Below, piece after piece: positions 16,432 through 24,159 of a stretch of 64,000 bases of DNA. Every line of letters begins with the position of its first letter. Position 1 is the stretch's first letter. This DNA is from JBBRVP01 sp038246785. GTDB taxonomy: Bacteria > Actinomycetota > Actinomycetes > Jiangellales > Jiangellaceae. The stretch is taken from the NCBI GenBank assembly GCA_038246785.1, contig JBBRVP010000012.1, positions 1 to 64,000 of the forward strand, given 5' to 3'. The position numbers and the translations under genes were made by a program. The notes beneath the pieces are model-generated. The model was not told the DNA's origin and did no database searches. It saw only the letters and a list, made by a program, of their open reading frames with translations.

Positions 16432-17237
16432 GCCCGCACCCAGGCGAACTGGCCGACGTCGAGCAGCTCCGGCCCGAGGAAGCGACGGCCGGTGTCGCGG
16501 AACTCTGCGGGGTCGCCGGTGGTGAGGAAGCGATGCTCGGGCTCGGGCAGGCCTGGGTCGCGGAGGAGTCCGTGGCGGGTCAGCACCCCGTAGAGGTCCT
16601 TGGCCGTCTCCTCCGCGCTCGACACGAGCGTCACCCCGTCGCCCATCACGTAGGAGAGGACGCCGGTGAGCAGCGGGTAGTGCGTGCAGCCGAGCACGAC
16701 GGTGTCGACGCCGGCGTCGTGGACGAGCGGGTCGAGGTAGTCGTGCGCGACACCGAGCAGCTCCGGTCCGCCGGTGACCCCGCGCTCGACGAACTCGACG
16801 AAGCGCGGGCAGGCCCTGGTCGTGAGGTCGACGTGGGGGGCGGCCGCGAACGCGTCGTCGTACGCCATGCTCGTCGCAGTCGCGACGGTGCAGATGACGC
16901 CGACCCGCCCGCTGCGGGTGGCGGCGACCGCGCGTCGGGTTGCCGGCAGGATCACCTCGACGACCGGCGCCGGGTAGCGCTCCCGGGCGTCCCGCAGCAC
17001 CGCCGCGCTGGCCGAGTTGCAGGCAATGACCAGCGCCTTGACCCCGCGGTCGACGAGGTGGTCCAGACACTCGAGGGCGTACTCCCGCACCTCCGCGATC
17101 GGCTTGGGGCCGTACGGCTGGCGCGCCGTGTCCCCGAGGTAGAGCACCGGCTCGTGGGGCAGCTGGTCCAGGACGGCCCGCGCGACGGTGAGCCCCCCGA
17201 AGCCGGAGTCGAAGATGCCGATCGGCGCGTCGTTCAC
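16428..17237 (-). CDS. murI: Glutamate racemase
   Basis: The 269-residue enzyme begins NDAPIGIFDSGFGGLTVAR and carries both catalytic cysteines, Cys73 in ACNSAS and Cys184 in GCTHYP. It makes D-glutamate for peptidoglycan. The GTG at 17237 aligns with typical family N-termini; a GTG four codons upstream (17249) lies closer to a TACGCT hexamer at 17258-17263 and is a fair alternative. It heads the phosphodiesterase/META/rph/rdgB set. Confidence 0.95.
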   Translation of the reverse strand: MNDAPIGIFDSGFGGLTVARAVLDQLPHEPVLYLGDTARQPYGPKPIAEVREYALECLDHLVDRGVKALVIACNSASAAVLRDARERYPAPVVEVILPATRRAVAATRSGRVGVICTVATATSMAYDDAFAAAPHVDLTTRACPRFVEFVERGVTGGPELLGVAHDYLDPLVHDAGVDTVVLGCTHYPLLTGVLSYVMGDGVTLVSSAEETAKDLYGVLTRHGLLRDPGLPEPEHRFLTTGDPAEFRDTGRRFLGPELLDVGQFAWVRA

Positions 17238-17623
17238 ACACGAGGGCACGGCAGGCAAGCGTACGGCCGCCCGGCGCCCGGCCCCGCGCACGCGCGCCGT
17301 GACCTGCCGCACGCCGCCACACACACTCGTCAGCCCGCTCGTCAGCCCGAGGACATTCCCCCGCCCGGGCTCCGCTCCCGCCGGCCCCTCCGCCCAGCGT
17401 GCGCCCGACGATCATGAGACGTTCTGGACGCCATGGCGGTGCCCGCGCCTCATGATCGTCGCTGGCGAGGCGAATCTTGAGACGGTTCTGGTGCCGGGGG
17501 GCCACACACGTCTGTAGGTCGGCTGTCCACAGCCAGACCGCGCCGGGGCACAGGCTCCACAGACCCGGGCGCCAGCGCACCTTCCTGCCCTGCAGCGTCC
17601 ACTCTGGCTTCGTGACAAGCACC
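17238..17623 (+). other. 386-bp gap with palindromes and promoter region between divergent genes
   Basis: The gap separates murI (minus) from the DUF559 gene (plus). It holds the murI upstream region, the inverted repeat at 17407-17460, and a degenerate half-palindrome AATCTTGAGACGGTTCTGG at 17473-17491. That half-site matches the repeats on the far side of the DUF559 gene. No gene is supported. Confidence 0.6.
17407..17460 (+). repeat. Perfect 12-bp inverted repeat with 30-base loop
   Basis: GACGATCATGAG at 17407-17418 is the exact reverse complement of CTCATGATCGTC at 17449-17460. The adjoining ATGAGACGTTCTGG resembles the TTGAGACGGTTCTGG a few bases further on, linking it loosely to the GATCTTGAGAC repeats at 18.6 kb. 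Confidence 0.8.
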
Positions 17624-18514
17624 ATGGAGGAGCTCCTCGCCGAGCAGCACGGTGTGGTGCGTCCCGAACAGGTCGGCCGCTGGCTGACCGCGGATGAGGT
17701 ACGCCGCGAGGTGCTGGCCGGACGGTGGGCGTCCCCCCACCGAGGCGTCGTCGTCGCCCACAACGGACCGCTGACCCTGACACAGCGTCTGTGGGCAGCG
17801 CTCGCCGCCGCGCCACCCCGGTCCGCGCTCAGCGGGTTGACCGCAGCGGCCCTCGACGGCCTGCAGGGCTTCTCGTGCGAAGACGTCCACGTCGTCATTC
17901 CCTACGGTGCGCGCAAGCCGTCCATGGCCGGCCTGCGCGTGACGTGGTCCGTCCACCTCGACGATGGGGACGTCCACCCGTCGCGGCGGCCCCGCCGGAC
18001 GCGCACCGCGCGCAGCGTCGTCGACGCCGCCAGTGCGGCAGGCAGCGACCGCCGATGCCGCGCCCTCCTCCTGGCCGGAGTCCAGCAGCGCCTCGTCCGG
18101 CCGAGCGAGTACGTCGAGGCGCTCGAGCGACGCGGCCCCTGCCGTCGGCGCGCCTTGATCGTCGAGTGCGCCGACGACGCCGCGGGAGGCATCGCCTCGG
18201 TGCCGGAGCACGACTTCGAGGTGCTCCGGCGGCGCCACGGGCTGCCCGAGCCCACGCGGCAGTCGACGGTCTGCCGCAGTGACGGCCACTACTACCTCGA
18301 TGTCGAGTGGAAGCGGTGGCGCACGGCGTTGGAGATCCATGGGACGCAACACCTCGCCGTCACGAGCTGGGACGCGGATCTTGACCGCATCGACGAGCTC
18401 ACCGTGTCCGGCCGGCGGGTACTGCAGGTGACGTCGTACGCCGTGCGGCACCGACAGCCACGCGTCGCGGCACTCGTCGCCGGGGCCCTCCGGCTCGGCG
18501 GGTGGCGCGCCTGA
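17624..18514 (+). CDS. AbiEi-antitoxin-like N-terminus with DUF559 (PD-(D/E)XK) nuclease-like C-terminus
   Basis: The protein is 296 residues. Its N-terminal 45 residues resemble the winged-helix domain found in AbiEi-type antitoxins (GVVRPEQVGRW ... GVVVAHNG). The C-terminal third has the DUF559/Vsr-like core YYLDVEW ... ALEIHGTQHL ... DRIDEL, with the Asp and Glu expected of a PD-(D/E)XK nuclease but His where a second acidic residue is usual. No toxin partner is adjacent. It stands alone, reversed against a conserved housekeeping block, with palindromic repeats on both sides. An in-frame GTG at 17612 is an alternative start. Function unknown. Confidence 0.7.
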   Translation: MEELLAEQHGVVRPEQVGRWLTADEVRREVLAGRWASPHRGVVVAHNGPLTLTQRLWAALAAAPPRSALSGLTAAALDGLQGFSCEDVHVVIPYGARKPSMAGLRVTWSVHLDDGDVHPSRRPRRTRTARSVVDAASAAGSDRRCRALLLAGVQQRLVRPSEYVEALERRGPCRRRALIVECADDAAGGIASVPEHDFEVLRRRHGLPEPTRQSTVCRSDGHYYLDVEWKRWRTALEIHGTQHLAVTSWDADLDRIDELTVSGRRVLQVTSYAVRHRQPRVAALVAGALRLGGWRA

Positions 18515-18580
18515 CCCCCTGGCGCGCCTGACCCCCAGATCCCGGCCTGCCTCAGCCTCAACCTCACTCCTGACCTCGTG

Positions 18581-18628
18581 GATCTTGAGACCCTTCCGCC
18601 GTCCGGGACCCGGAGCGGTCTCAAGATC
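18581..18628 (+). repeat. Palindrome GATCTTGAGACC/GGTCTCAAGATC, unit 1
   Basis: The 12-base arms 18581-18592 and 18617-18628 are perfect reverse complements around a 24-base GC-rich loop. It lies 67 bases after the DUF559 gene stop and could also act as its terminator, though no T-run follows. Confidence 0.85.
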
Positions 18629-18642
18629 ACCGATAGGCGGCG

Positions 18643-18690
18643 GATCTTGAGGCAGGGCAGCCTCCACGGCGTCGGAAGCGTCTCAAGATC
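18643..18690 (+). repeat. Palindrome GATCTTGAG/CTCAAGATC, unit 2
   Basis: Arms 18643-18651 and 18682-18690 are perfect over nine bases. The outer motif and total length (48 bp) equal those of unit 1, so this is a second, diverged copy of the same element in tandem. Confidence 0.82.
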
Positions 18691-18697
18691 GGGAAAG

Positions 18698-18762
18698 GGG
18701 CAGGGCGGGTGAGGCGTACGGGCTGGGGCTGGGGCAAGGGCAGGGCGGGTGAGGCGTACGGG
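18698..18762 (+). repeat. 25-bp direct repeat, two copies
   Basis: A 25-base unit beginning GGGCAGGGCGGGTGAGG occurs at 18698-18722 and again, identical, at 18738-18762, a 40-base period. The second copy ends 12 bases before the cysM stop codon. Confidence 0.85.
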
Positions 18763-18774
18763 GCGCCGCCGGCA

Positions 18775-19722
18775 TCAGGCCCAGAGCTGACCCTCGAGCC
18801 GGTCCTCCGCCTCGTCGAGCGTTCCCTCGTAGGCGCCGGTCGACAGGTACTTCCAGCCCCCGTCGCAGACGATGACGGCGATGTCGGCCCGCTCCCCCGC
18901 TCCGACGGCCCGCCGGGCCACGGCCAGCGCCGCGTGCAGGATCGCGCCGGTGGAGATGCCGGCGAAGATGCCCTCGGAGTCCAGCAGCTGGCGCACCCGG
19001 CGTACGGCGTCACGTGGCCCGACCGAATGGCGCGCGGTGAGCACCGACTCGTCGTAGAGCTCGGGGACGAAGCCCTCGTCCAGGTTGCGCAGCCCGTAGA
19101 CGAGCTCACCGTAGCGCGGCTCGGCGGCGACGACCTGCACGCCGGGCACCTTCTCCCGCAGGTAGCGCCCGACTCCCATGAGCGTCCCCGTGGTGCCCAG
19201 GCCGGCGACGAAGTGGGTCACCGTCGGCAGGTCGGCGAGGATCTCCGGGCCGGTGGTGAGGTAGTGCGCCTCGGTGTTGGCAGGGTTGCCGTACTGGTAG
19301 AGCAGTACCCAGTCGGGGTGCTCGGCGGCGAGCGCCCTCGCCACGCGGATCGCCTCGTTGCTGCCGCCCGCGGCCGGCGAGGACACCACCTCGGCGCCCC
19401 ACATCGCCAGCAGCTGGCGACGCTCGACAGAGGTGTTCTCCGGCATGACGCACACCAGCCGGTAGCCGCGCAGCCGGGCGACCATCGCCAGCGAGATTCC
19501 GGTGTTGCCCGACGTGGGCTCAAGGATCGTCGCGCCCGGGACCAGCCGCTCCGCATCCTCGGCGGCGACCACCATCGCGAGCGCAACGCGGTCCTTCACC
19601 GAGCCGGTCGGGTTGCGGTCCTCGAGTTTGGCCCACAGCCGCACGTCCGCGGACGGTGACAGCCTCGGCAGGCCGACCAGCGGGGTGCGGCCGACCGAGT
19701 CGAGGAGGGCGTCGAATCGCAT
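18775..19722 (-). CDS. cysM: O-phosphoserine-type cysteine synthase
   Basis: This 315-residue PLP enzyme has Lys43 in PTGSVKDR as Schiff-base lysine, the substrate loop TSGNTG (70-75), and the glycine-rich phosphate loop GLGTTGTLMG. Its adjacency to cysO and mec identifies it as the CysM that uses the CysO thiocarboxylate as sulfur donor, as in M. tuberculosis, rather than free sulfide. The ATG lies immediately after the cysO stop with no spacing. It ends next to the repeat-rich gap before the DUF559 gene. Confidence 0.95.
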   Translation of the reverse strand: MRFDALLDSVGRTPLVGLPRLSPSADVRLWAKLEDRNPTGSVKDRVALAMVVAAEDAERLVPGATILEPTSGNTGISLAMVARLRGYRLVCVMPENTSVERRQLLAMWGAEVVSSPAAGGSNEAIRVARALAAEHPDWVLLYQYGNPANTEAHYLTTGPEILADLPTVTHFVAGLGTTGTLMGVGRYLREKVPGVQVVAAEPRYGELVYGLRNLDEGFVPELYDESVLTARHSVGPRDAVRRVRQLLDSEGIFAGISTGAILHAALAVARRAVGAGERADIAVIVCDGGWKYLSTGAYEGTLDEAEDRLEGQLWA

Positions 19723-19998
19723 TCAGCCGCCGGCGACGGCGGGCAGCACGGTGACCTCGTCCCCGTCGGAGAGCGCGGCATCCAGGCCGCCGGCGAAGCG
19801 GACGTCCTCGTCGTTGACATAGACGTTGACGAAGCGACGCAGCGAGCCGTCGTCCTCGATCAGCCGCCCGCGCAGCCCCGGATGCCGCCCCTCGAGGTCG
19901 TCGACGAGTGCGGCGAGCGTGTGGCCCTCCCCGGCGACCACCTTGGCGCCTCCGGTGTAGGTGCGCAGGATCGTCGGGATGCGGACCTCGATGGCCAT
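19723..19998 (-). CDS. cysO: Sulfur carrier protein CysO (ThiS/MoaD family)
   Basis: This 91-residue ubiquitin-fold protein ends with the required Gly-Gly (residues 90-91), which is converted to a thiocarboxylate. The start MAIEVRIPTILR is typical of actinobacterial CysO, and GAGGAG lies 9 bases before the ATG. It donates sulfur to CysM; Mec then releases cysteine from the adduct. Upstream readings to 20097 lack family similarity. Confidence 0.95.
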   Translation of the reverse strand: MAIEVRIPTILRTYTGGAKVVAGEGHTLAALVDDLEGRHPGLRGRLIEDDGSLRRFVNVYVNDEDVRFAGGLDAALSDGDEVTVLPAVAGG

Positions 19999-20093
19999 GC
20001 GGTTGGTCTCCTCGGCAAGCCGGTCGGTTCGACACGCAGTGTTACGGCGGTCGCTCGGCGCCGCCGCAGGGGCAACGCCTCCCGCCGCGTACG

Positions 20094-20513
20094 TCATTCC
20101 CCGTACGCCGCCACGACGCGCACCTCCTCCTCCGTGACCTCGCCGTCGACGATCCGGTAGGAGCGCACCTCCTGCGTGTCGGGATCCCGGGTCGACACGA
20201 GCAGGTAGTGGGCGCCCGGCTCGGGCGCGAGCGTGACGTCGGTGCGCGAGGGATAGGCCTCGGTGGCGGTGTGCGAGTGGTAGATGACGACCGGCTCCTC
20301 GTCGCGGTCATCCATCTCTCGGTAGAGCCGCAGCAGGTCGCCGGGATCCAGCTCGTAGAACGTCGGGGAGCGGGCCGCGTTGAGCATCGGCACCAGACGC
20401 TCCGGGCGGTCGGAGCCAGCAGGCCCCGCGACGACCCCGCAGGCCTCGTCCGGGTGGTCGCGGCGGGCGTGCGCGACGATCGCGTCGACGAGGTCCCGAG
20501 TGATGACGAGCAC
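20094..20513 (-). CDS. mec: CysO-cysteine peptidase (JAMM metalloprotease Mec)
   Basis: The 139-residue MPN+ domain protein has a complete JAMM zinc site: Glu23, His79 and His81 in HSH, Ser89 and Asp92. It cleaves cysteine from the C-terminus of the CysO-cysteine adduct. The gene order mec - cysO - cysM equals that of M. tuberculosis Rv1334-Rv1336. The GTG start is fixed by a TACCCT hexamer six bases upstream. Confidence 0.95.
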   Translation of the reverse strand: MLVITRDLVDAIVAHARRDHPDEACGVVAGPAGSDRPERLVPMLNAARSPTFYELDPGDLLRLYREMDDRDEEPVVIYHSHTATEAYPSRTDVTLAPEPGAHYLLVSTRDPDTQEVRSYRIVDGEVTEEEVRVVAAYGE

Positions 20514-20519
20514 GGCGCG

Positions 20520-20525
20520 AGGGTA
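20520..20525 (-). promoter_or_regulatory. Putative -10 hexamer of mec-cysO-cysM
   Basis: TACCCT on the minus strand ends exactly six bases before the mec GTG, separating this operon from the DUF2017/clpS pair upstream. Confidence 0.55.
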
Positions 20526-20555
20526 CGGGTGACCGCGCCGCGCACCGGGTCTGGT

Positions 20556-21122
20556 TCAGCGCTTGGACAGCGCCCGCACCAGCGTTTCCTGCAGCCAACC
20601 CAGCCACTCGTAGACGTCATGCACGTAGGCCTGCGGGTCGTCGGGCGCCAGTCCGGCCCAGCGCGCCTCGTCGTCCTGCTCGACGCCGAGCCGGGTGCCG
20701 AGGGCCAGCCGCAGGTCGGTGAGCGTACGCAGCCACGCCCGCGCGGCCGGGGCGTCGAGGGCGAGCTCGAGCCGGTCGGGGCGCGGCGCGACGCCCGCAT
20801 CGAGCGAGGCGAGCACCGCGTGCGCGGATCCGAGCTTGCCCTCGCGCAGGCTGCGCTCGGTGAAGCGGCGGAAGTCCTCCGCGGCGCCGGCGTCCTCCGC
20901 GTACGCGTCCGGGAACAGCCGCAGCAGCACCGGGTCCTGAGGCCGCTCGGCCGAGGCGTCGATGCCGACCGCGGCGGCGAGCGGGTCGGTCTCGGCGCCA
21001 CCGGAACCCGCATCGAGCAGGTCGACCAGCTGGGCGACGAGTGAGCGGAGCAGGTCGGCCTCGGCGGGGTGCAGGGTCGCCGCGTAGCGGCCCCCGCGCG
21101 CGCGGCGGAACGGCTTGCTCAC
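20556..21122 (-). CDS. DUF2017 domain protein
   Basis: The 188-residue protein (GTG at 21122) matches the DUF2017 family found beside clpS in actinobacteria: an arginine-rich start, then helical sequence ending YVHDVYEWLGWLQETLVRAL. Function unknown. Its start overlaps the clpS stop as GTGA, so the two are coupled. Association with ClpS suggests, without proof, a part in Clp-dependent proteolysis. Confidence 0.88.
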   Translation of the reverse strand: MSKPFRRARGGRYAATLHPAEADLLRSLVAQLVDLLDAGSGGAETDPLAAAVGIDASAERPQDPVLLRLFPDAYAEDAGAAEDFRRFTERSLREGKLGSAHAVLASLDAGVAPRPDRLELALDAPAARAWLRTLTDLRLALGTRLGVEQDDEARWAGLAPDDPQAYVHDVYEWLGWLQETLVRALSKR

Positions 21123-21421
21123 GAGCCGGACTTCTGCAGGGTCGCCCACAGCCCGTAGCCGTGCATGGCCTGCACGTCGCGCTCCATCTCCTCGCGGCTG
21201 CCCGAGGACACCGTGGCCTTGCCCTTGTGGTGCACGTCGAGCATCAGCTTTTCGGCCTTGGACTTGGCGTAACCGAAGTATTCCTGAAAGACGAACGACA
21301 CGTAGGACATGAGGTTGACCGGGTCGTTCCAGACGATCGTCACCCACGGCGTCTCCAAAGAGACCGACGACCGGACGTCCGGCTCGTCAAGCTCGACGGG
21401 GGCGGTCGTCACGGCCTCCAT
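21119..21421 (-). CDS. clpS: ATP-dependent Clp protease adaptor ClpS
   Basis: The 100-residue protein has the ClpS fold motif PWVTIVWNDPVNLMSYV, with the Asn-Asp pair that contacts N-degrons, and MLDVHHKGKA. It delivers N-end-rule substrates to the ClpC/ClpA unfoldase in the cytoplasm. ATG start at 21421; divergent from pncB, with 52 bases between. Confidence 0.95.
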   Translation of the reverse strand: MEAVTTAPVELDEPDVRSSVSLETPWVTIVWNDPVNLMSYVSFVFQEYFGYAKSKAEKLMLDVHHKGKATVSSGSREEMERDVQAMHGYGLWATLQKSGS

Positions 21422-21461
21422 GGTGTCACGGCGACGGTGATCGCCAGGACGCTCGGACGGC

Positions 21462-21467
21462 TACGCT
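21462..21467 (+). promoter_or_regulatory. Putative -10 hexamer of pncB
   Basis: TACGCT ends exactly six bases before the pncB GTG at 21474. It lies in the short divergent spacer shared with clpS. Confidence 0.55.
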
Positions 21468-21473
21468 CCTGCG

Positions 21474-22763
21474 GTGCGGTCCACGGCGTTGCTCACCGAC
21501 CACTACGAGCTGACGATGCTGCAGGCCGCGCTGGCCGCGGGCACGGCGCACCGCCGGTCGGTCTTCGAGGTCTTCGCCCGGCGGTTGCCGGAGGGACGCC
21601 GGTACGGCGTCGTGGCAGGCACCGGACGCCTGATCGACGCCGTGATGGCGTTCCGCTTCGACGACGGGGTGCTCGCCGATCTGCGCGAGCGCCGCGTGGT
21701 CGACGAGACGACTCTGGAGTGGCTGTCCGGCTACCGGTTCGGCGGCGACATCTGGGGCTACGCCGAGGGCGACTGCTACTTCCCGTACTCGCCCCTGCTC
21801 GTCGTCGAGGCGACCTTCGCCGAGGCCGTCGTCCTCGAGACCCTCGCACTGTCGGTGCTCAACCACGACAGCGCCGTCGCGGCCGCCGCCTCGCGGATGA
21901 CCTGCGCCGCCGCCGGGCGTCCCTGCATCGAGATGGGCTCCCGGCGCACGCACGAGAACGCCGCCGTGGCGGCGGCGCGGGCGGCGTACGTCGCGGGCTT
22001 CGCCACATCGAGCAACCTCGAGGCAGGACGCCGGTACGGCGTCCCGACGGCGGGCACCAGCGCCCACTCGTTCACCCTGCTCCACGACAGCGAGCGGGAC
22101 GCCTTCACCGCTCAGGTCGACTCGCTCGGCCGTGGAACCACCCTGCTCGTCGACACGTATGACGTGCGGGAGGCGGTCCGGCTGGGGGTGGAGGTGGCCG
22201 GTCACGACCTCGGAGCGGTGCGGCTGGACTCCGGCGACCTGCTCGCGCAGGCCTCCGAGGTGCGCCGCCAGCTCGACGACCTCGGCGCGACGCGCACCCG
22301 GATCGTCGTGACCAGCGACCTCGACGAGCACTCCATCGCCGCGCTCGCAGTCGCCCCCGTCGACGGCTACGGCGTCGGCACGGCGCTGGTCACTGGCAGC
22401 GGGGCGCCCACCGCCGGGCTGGTCTACAAGCTCGTCTCCCGGGCCGGTGCCGACGGCGAAATGGTGGCGGTAGAGAAGCGCAGCAAGGACAAGGGCAGCG
22501 TCGGCGGGCGCAAGTACGCGCTGCGCCGGCGCTCCCCAGCCGGTGTCGCCGAGGCCGAGATCGTCGGCGTGGGCGAGCGGCCGCGCGACGACGGCGACGA
22601 CCGTCCGCTGCTCGTGCCGCTCGTGCGCGACGGCGAGGCCGTGGGCCGGGAGCCGCTCACGGCCGCCCGTGAGCGGCACGAGGCGGCTCGCGCGGAGCTG
22701 CCGCCGCCGGCGCGGCAGCTCTCGCGGGGCGAGCCCGCGATCCCCACCAGATACGGCGTATGA
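21474..22763 (+). CDS. pncB: Nicotinate phosphoribosyltransferase
   Basis: This 429-residue enzyme of NAD salvage forms nicotinate mononucleotide from nicotinate and PRPP. Recognisable motifs are LLTDHYELTMLQAAL at the N-terminus, the MGSRRTHE segment, TSAHSF with its conserved His, and VRLDSGDL with the PRPP-site residues. The divergent clpS/pncB arrangement is shared with mycobacteria. Together with pncA at 24.2 kb it completes conversion of nicotinamide to nicotinate mononucleotide. Confidence 0.94.
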   Translation: MRSTALLTDHYELTMLQAALAAGTAHRRSVFEVFARRLPEGRRYGVVAGTGRLIDAVMAFRFDDGVLADLRERRVVDETTLEWLSGYRFGGDIWGYAEGDCYFPYSPLLVVEATFAEAVVLETLALSVLNHDSAVAAAASRMTCAAAGRPCIEMGSRRTHENAAVAAARAAYVAGFATSSNLEAGRRYGVPTAGTSAHSFTLLHDSERDAFTAQVDSLGRGTTLLVDTYDVREAVRLGVEVAGHDLGAVRLDSGDLLAQASEVRRQLDDLGATRTRIVVTSDLDEHSIAALAVAPVDGYGVGTALVTGSGAPTAGLVYKLVSRAGADGEMVAVEKRSKDKGSVGGRKYALRRRSPAGVAEAEIVGVGERPRDDGDDRPLLVPLVRDGEAVGREPLTAARERHEAARAELPPPARQLSRGEPAIPTRYGV

Positions 22764-22859
22764 GGGAGGTTTCCGCGGGCGGGTCGCGCGTAGCGTGAGC
22801 ACTGTCCCGGCGTGCGCCGGGGCGCCCCAGGGGGTGGGGGAGATGGTCGGTGTCCGCGG

Positions 22860-24137
22860 ATGTCGGACCGGCCGGAGCGGCCGACGGGCCGGCTGCGCTG
22901 CGGGTCAGCCGTGACGCTGCTCGACCTGCCGTCGCCGCGGCGCGGCGACGCGGACGGGCCGGTCGCGGATACGCACCTGGGCGCCGTCGTCGCCGCCACG
23001 TTGCGGCACGGGGCAGCTCGACTCGAGGCATCGGCGGCTGCCGGCGCCGAGGGCGGCGACCCCGACCGCGCCGACCGGGTCGGGCCGGCTGCGGTGCTGC
23101 TGCTCGCCTCTGCGCGGGCCGACGAGCGCCACCGGCGCCTCGGACTGAGCCGCGACGTGACCCGGCTGGCGGACGCACTGGTGCCGCACGCCAGGGGCGA
23201 GCGACGCCGTAGGCGGCTCGCCGCTTCCCCGTCGCGGGCGACGTGGTTGGGCCTGCCCCACCTCGTGCTCACCGCTACCGGCCGGCCCGATCCCGAGGTC
23301 GACCGGCTCGTGCAGGCCTGCCTGGCGGCCGATGCCGCCCCCACCGGGGAGCGTGAGCCGCACCGGCTGCTGGACGACCGCTGGGTGCGCGCGTTCCCGA
23401 CCGGGCGCCCGGTCGAGCACGCCGACGTCCTTGCCTGGTCGGTGCTCTGTCGCGGCGTCGACCTCCTCACGGCCGCCCGCTCGGACCTGCGGGCCGTGGG
23501 TCGGGCGCTGTGCTCCGCCACCGATCTCGGGCGCCAGCCGCTGCACTGCGCGCGCGACCCGCACGCCGTGGCCGGCGACGTCGACAGTGCGCTGGCGCTG
23601 GCCCTCGACGCCGACGAGCTGGGCCTCGCGGCGGAGCTGCTCGTCGCCCCGCTCACCCTGCGGCTGCCCTGGAGCGCGGCACAGATCCTCGCCTGGCAGG
23701 TCATCGATCGGCGGTGGGCCGCTGGACGGCTGGAAGGGCCCCCGCCCGGAGCCCGGGATCGGGCGCTGGACCGTTCGTGGGACCGGTTGGCGTACGCCGT
23801 CGGGCTGGTCGCCGCGATGTCGCTCACCAGCGCAGCCCCGCCGCCCCGCACGGTGGTCACGGCAGCCGCGGATCCCACCGCCGGAGCCCTCGTAGAGTCG
23901 CTGCGGGCGACCGGCCGGCGGGCGTACCTCGACCACCTCGCCGGTGCCACGCCCAGCGACCGGGCCGCGGCCCTGCCGCTGCTGCTCGACGTGTCGGTGC
24001 ACCGGGCGGCGGTGGCCGGTGACGCGGCCGGGTTGCTCCGGGTGCTCGACACCGCCCTTGCCCGCGGGATGTCCGGCCGACCGCTGGTGACCCAGGCAGG
24101 AGGGCTGTTGCAGCGCCTGCTCCTGCCGACCCGCTGA
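22860..24137 (+). CDS. Hypothetical helical protein
   Basis: This protein of about 425 residues is rich in alanine, arginine, leucine and aspartate. I recognise no catalytic motif, signal peptide or firm membrane segment. The composition and regular leucines suggest an all-helical cytoplasmic protein. The ATG at 22860 gives a plausible start; an in-frame GTG at 22812 would add 16 residues. It lies between pncB and pncA in the same direction, but no link to NAD metabolism is visible. Confidence 0.65.
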   Translation: MSDRPERPTGRLRCGSAVTLLDLPSPRRGDADGPVADTHLGAVVAATLRHGAARLEASAAAGAEGGDPDRADRVGPAAVLLLASARADERHRRLGLSRDVTRLADALVPHARGERRRRRLAASPSRATWLGLPHLVLTATGRPDPEVDRLVQACLAADAAPTGEREPHRLLDDRWVRAFPTGRPVEHADVLAWSVLCRGVDLLTAARSDLRAVGRALCSATDLGRQPLHCARDPHAVAGDVDSALALALDADELGLAAELLVAPLTLRLPWSAAQILAWQVIDRRWAAGRLEGPPPGARDRALDRSWDRLAYAVGLVAAMSLTSAAPPPRTVVTAAADPTAGALVESLRATGRRAYLDHLAGATPSDRAAALPLLLDVSVHRAAVAGDAAGLLRVLDTALARGMSGRPLVTQAGGLLQRLLLPTR

Positions 24138-24147
24138 CCGGCGCCGC

Positions 24148-24153
24148 TAGCCT
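24148..24153 (+). promoter_or_regulatory. Putative -10 hexamer of pncA
   Basis: TAGCCT ends exactly six bases before the pncA ATG at 24160, with no ribosome-binding site in between. Confidence 0.55.
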
Positions 24154-24159
24154 GGCGGC

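Noticed and set aside
15685..17898. 737-codon minus-strand frame as one protein
   Set aside because: The part upstream of 16431 overlaps murI in another frame and has no family signal; the phosphodiesterase start at 16431 fits by homology and overlap.
17325..18774. CRISPR-like repeats around the nuclease gene
   Set aside because: The repeats are palindromes of two or three copies with no regular spacers and no cas genes nearby.
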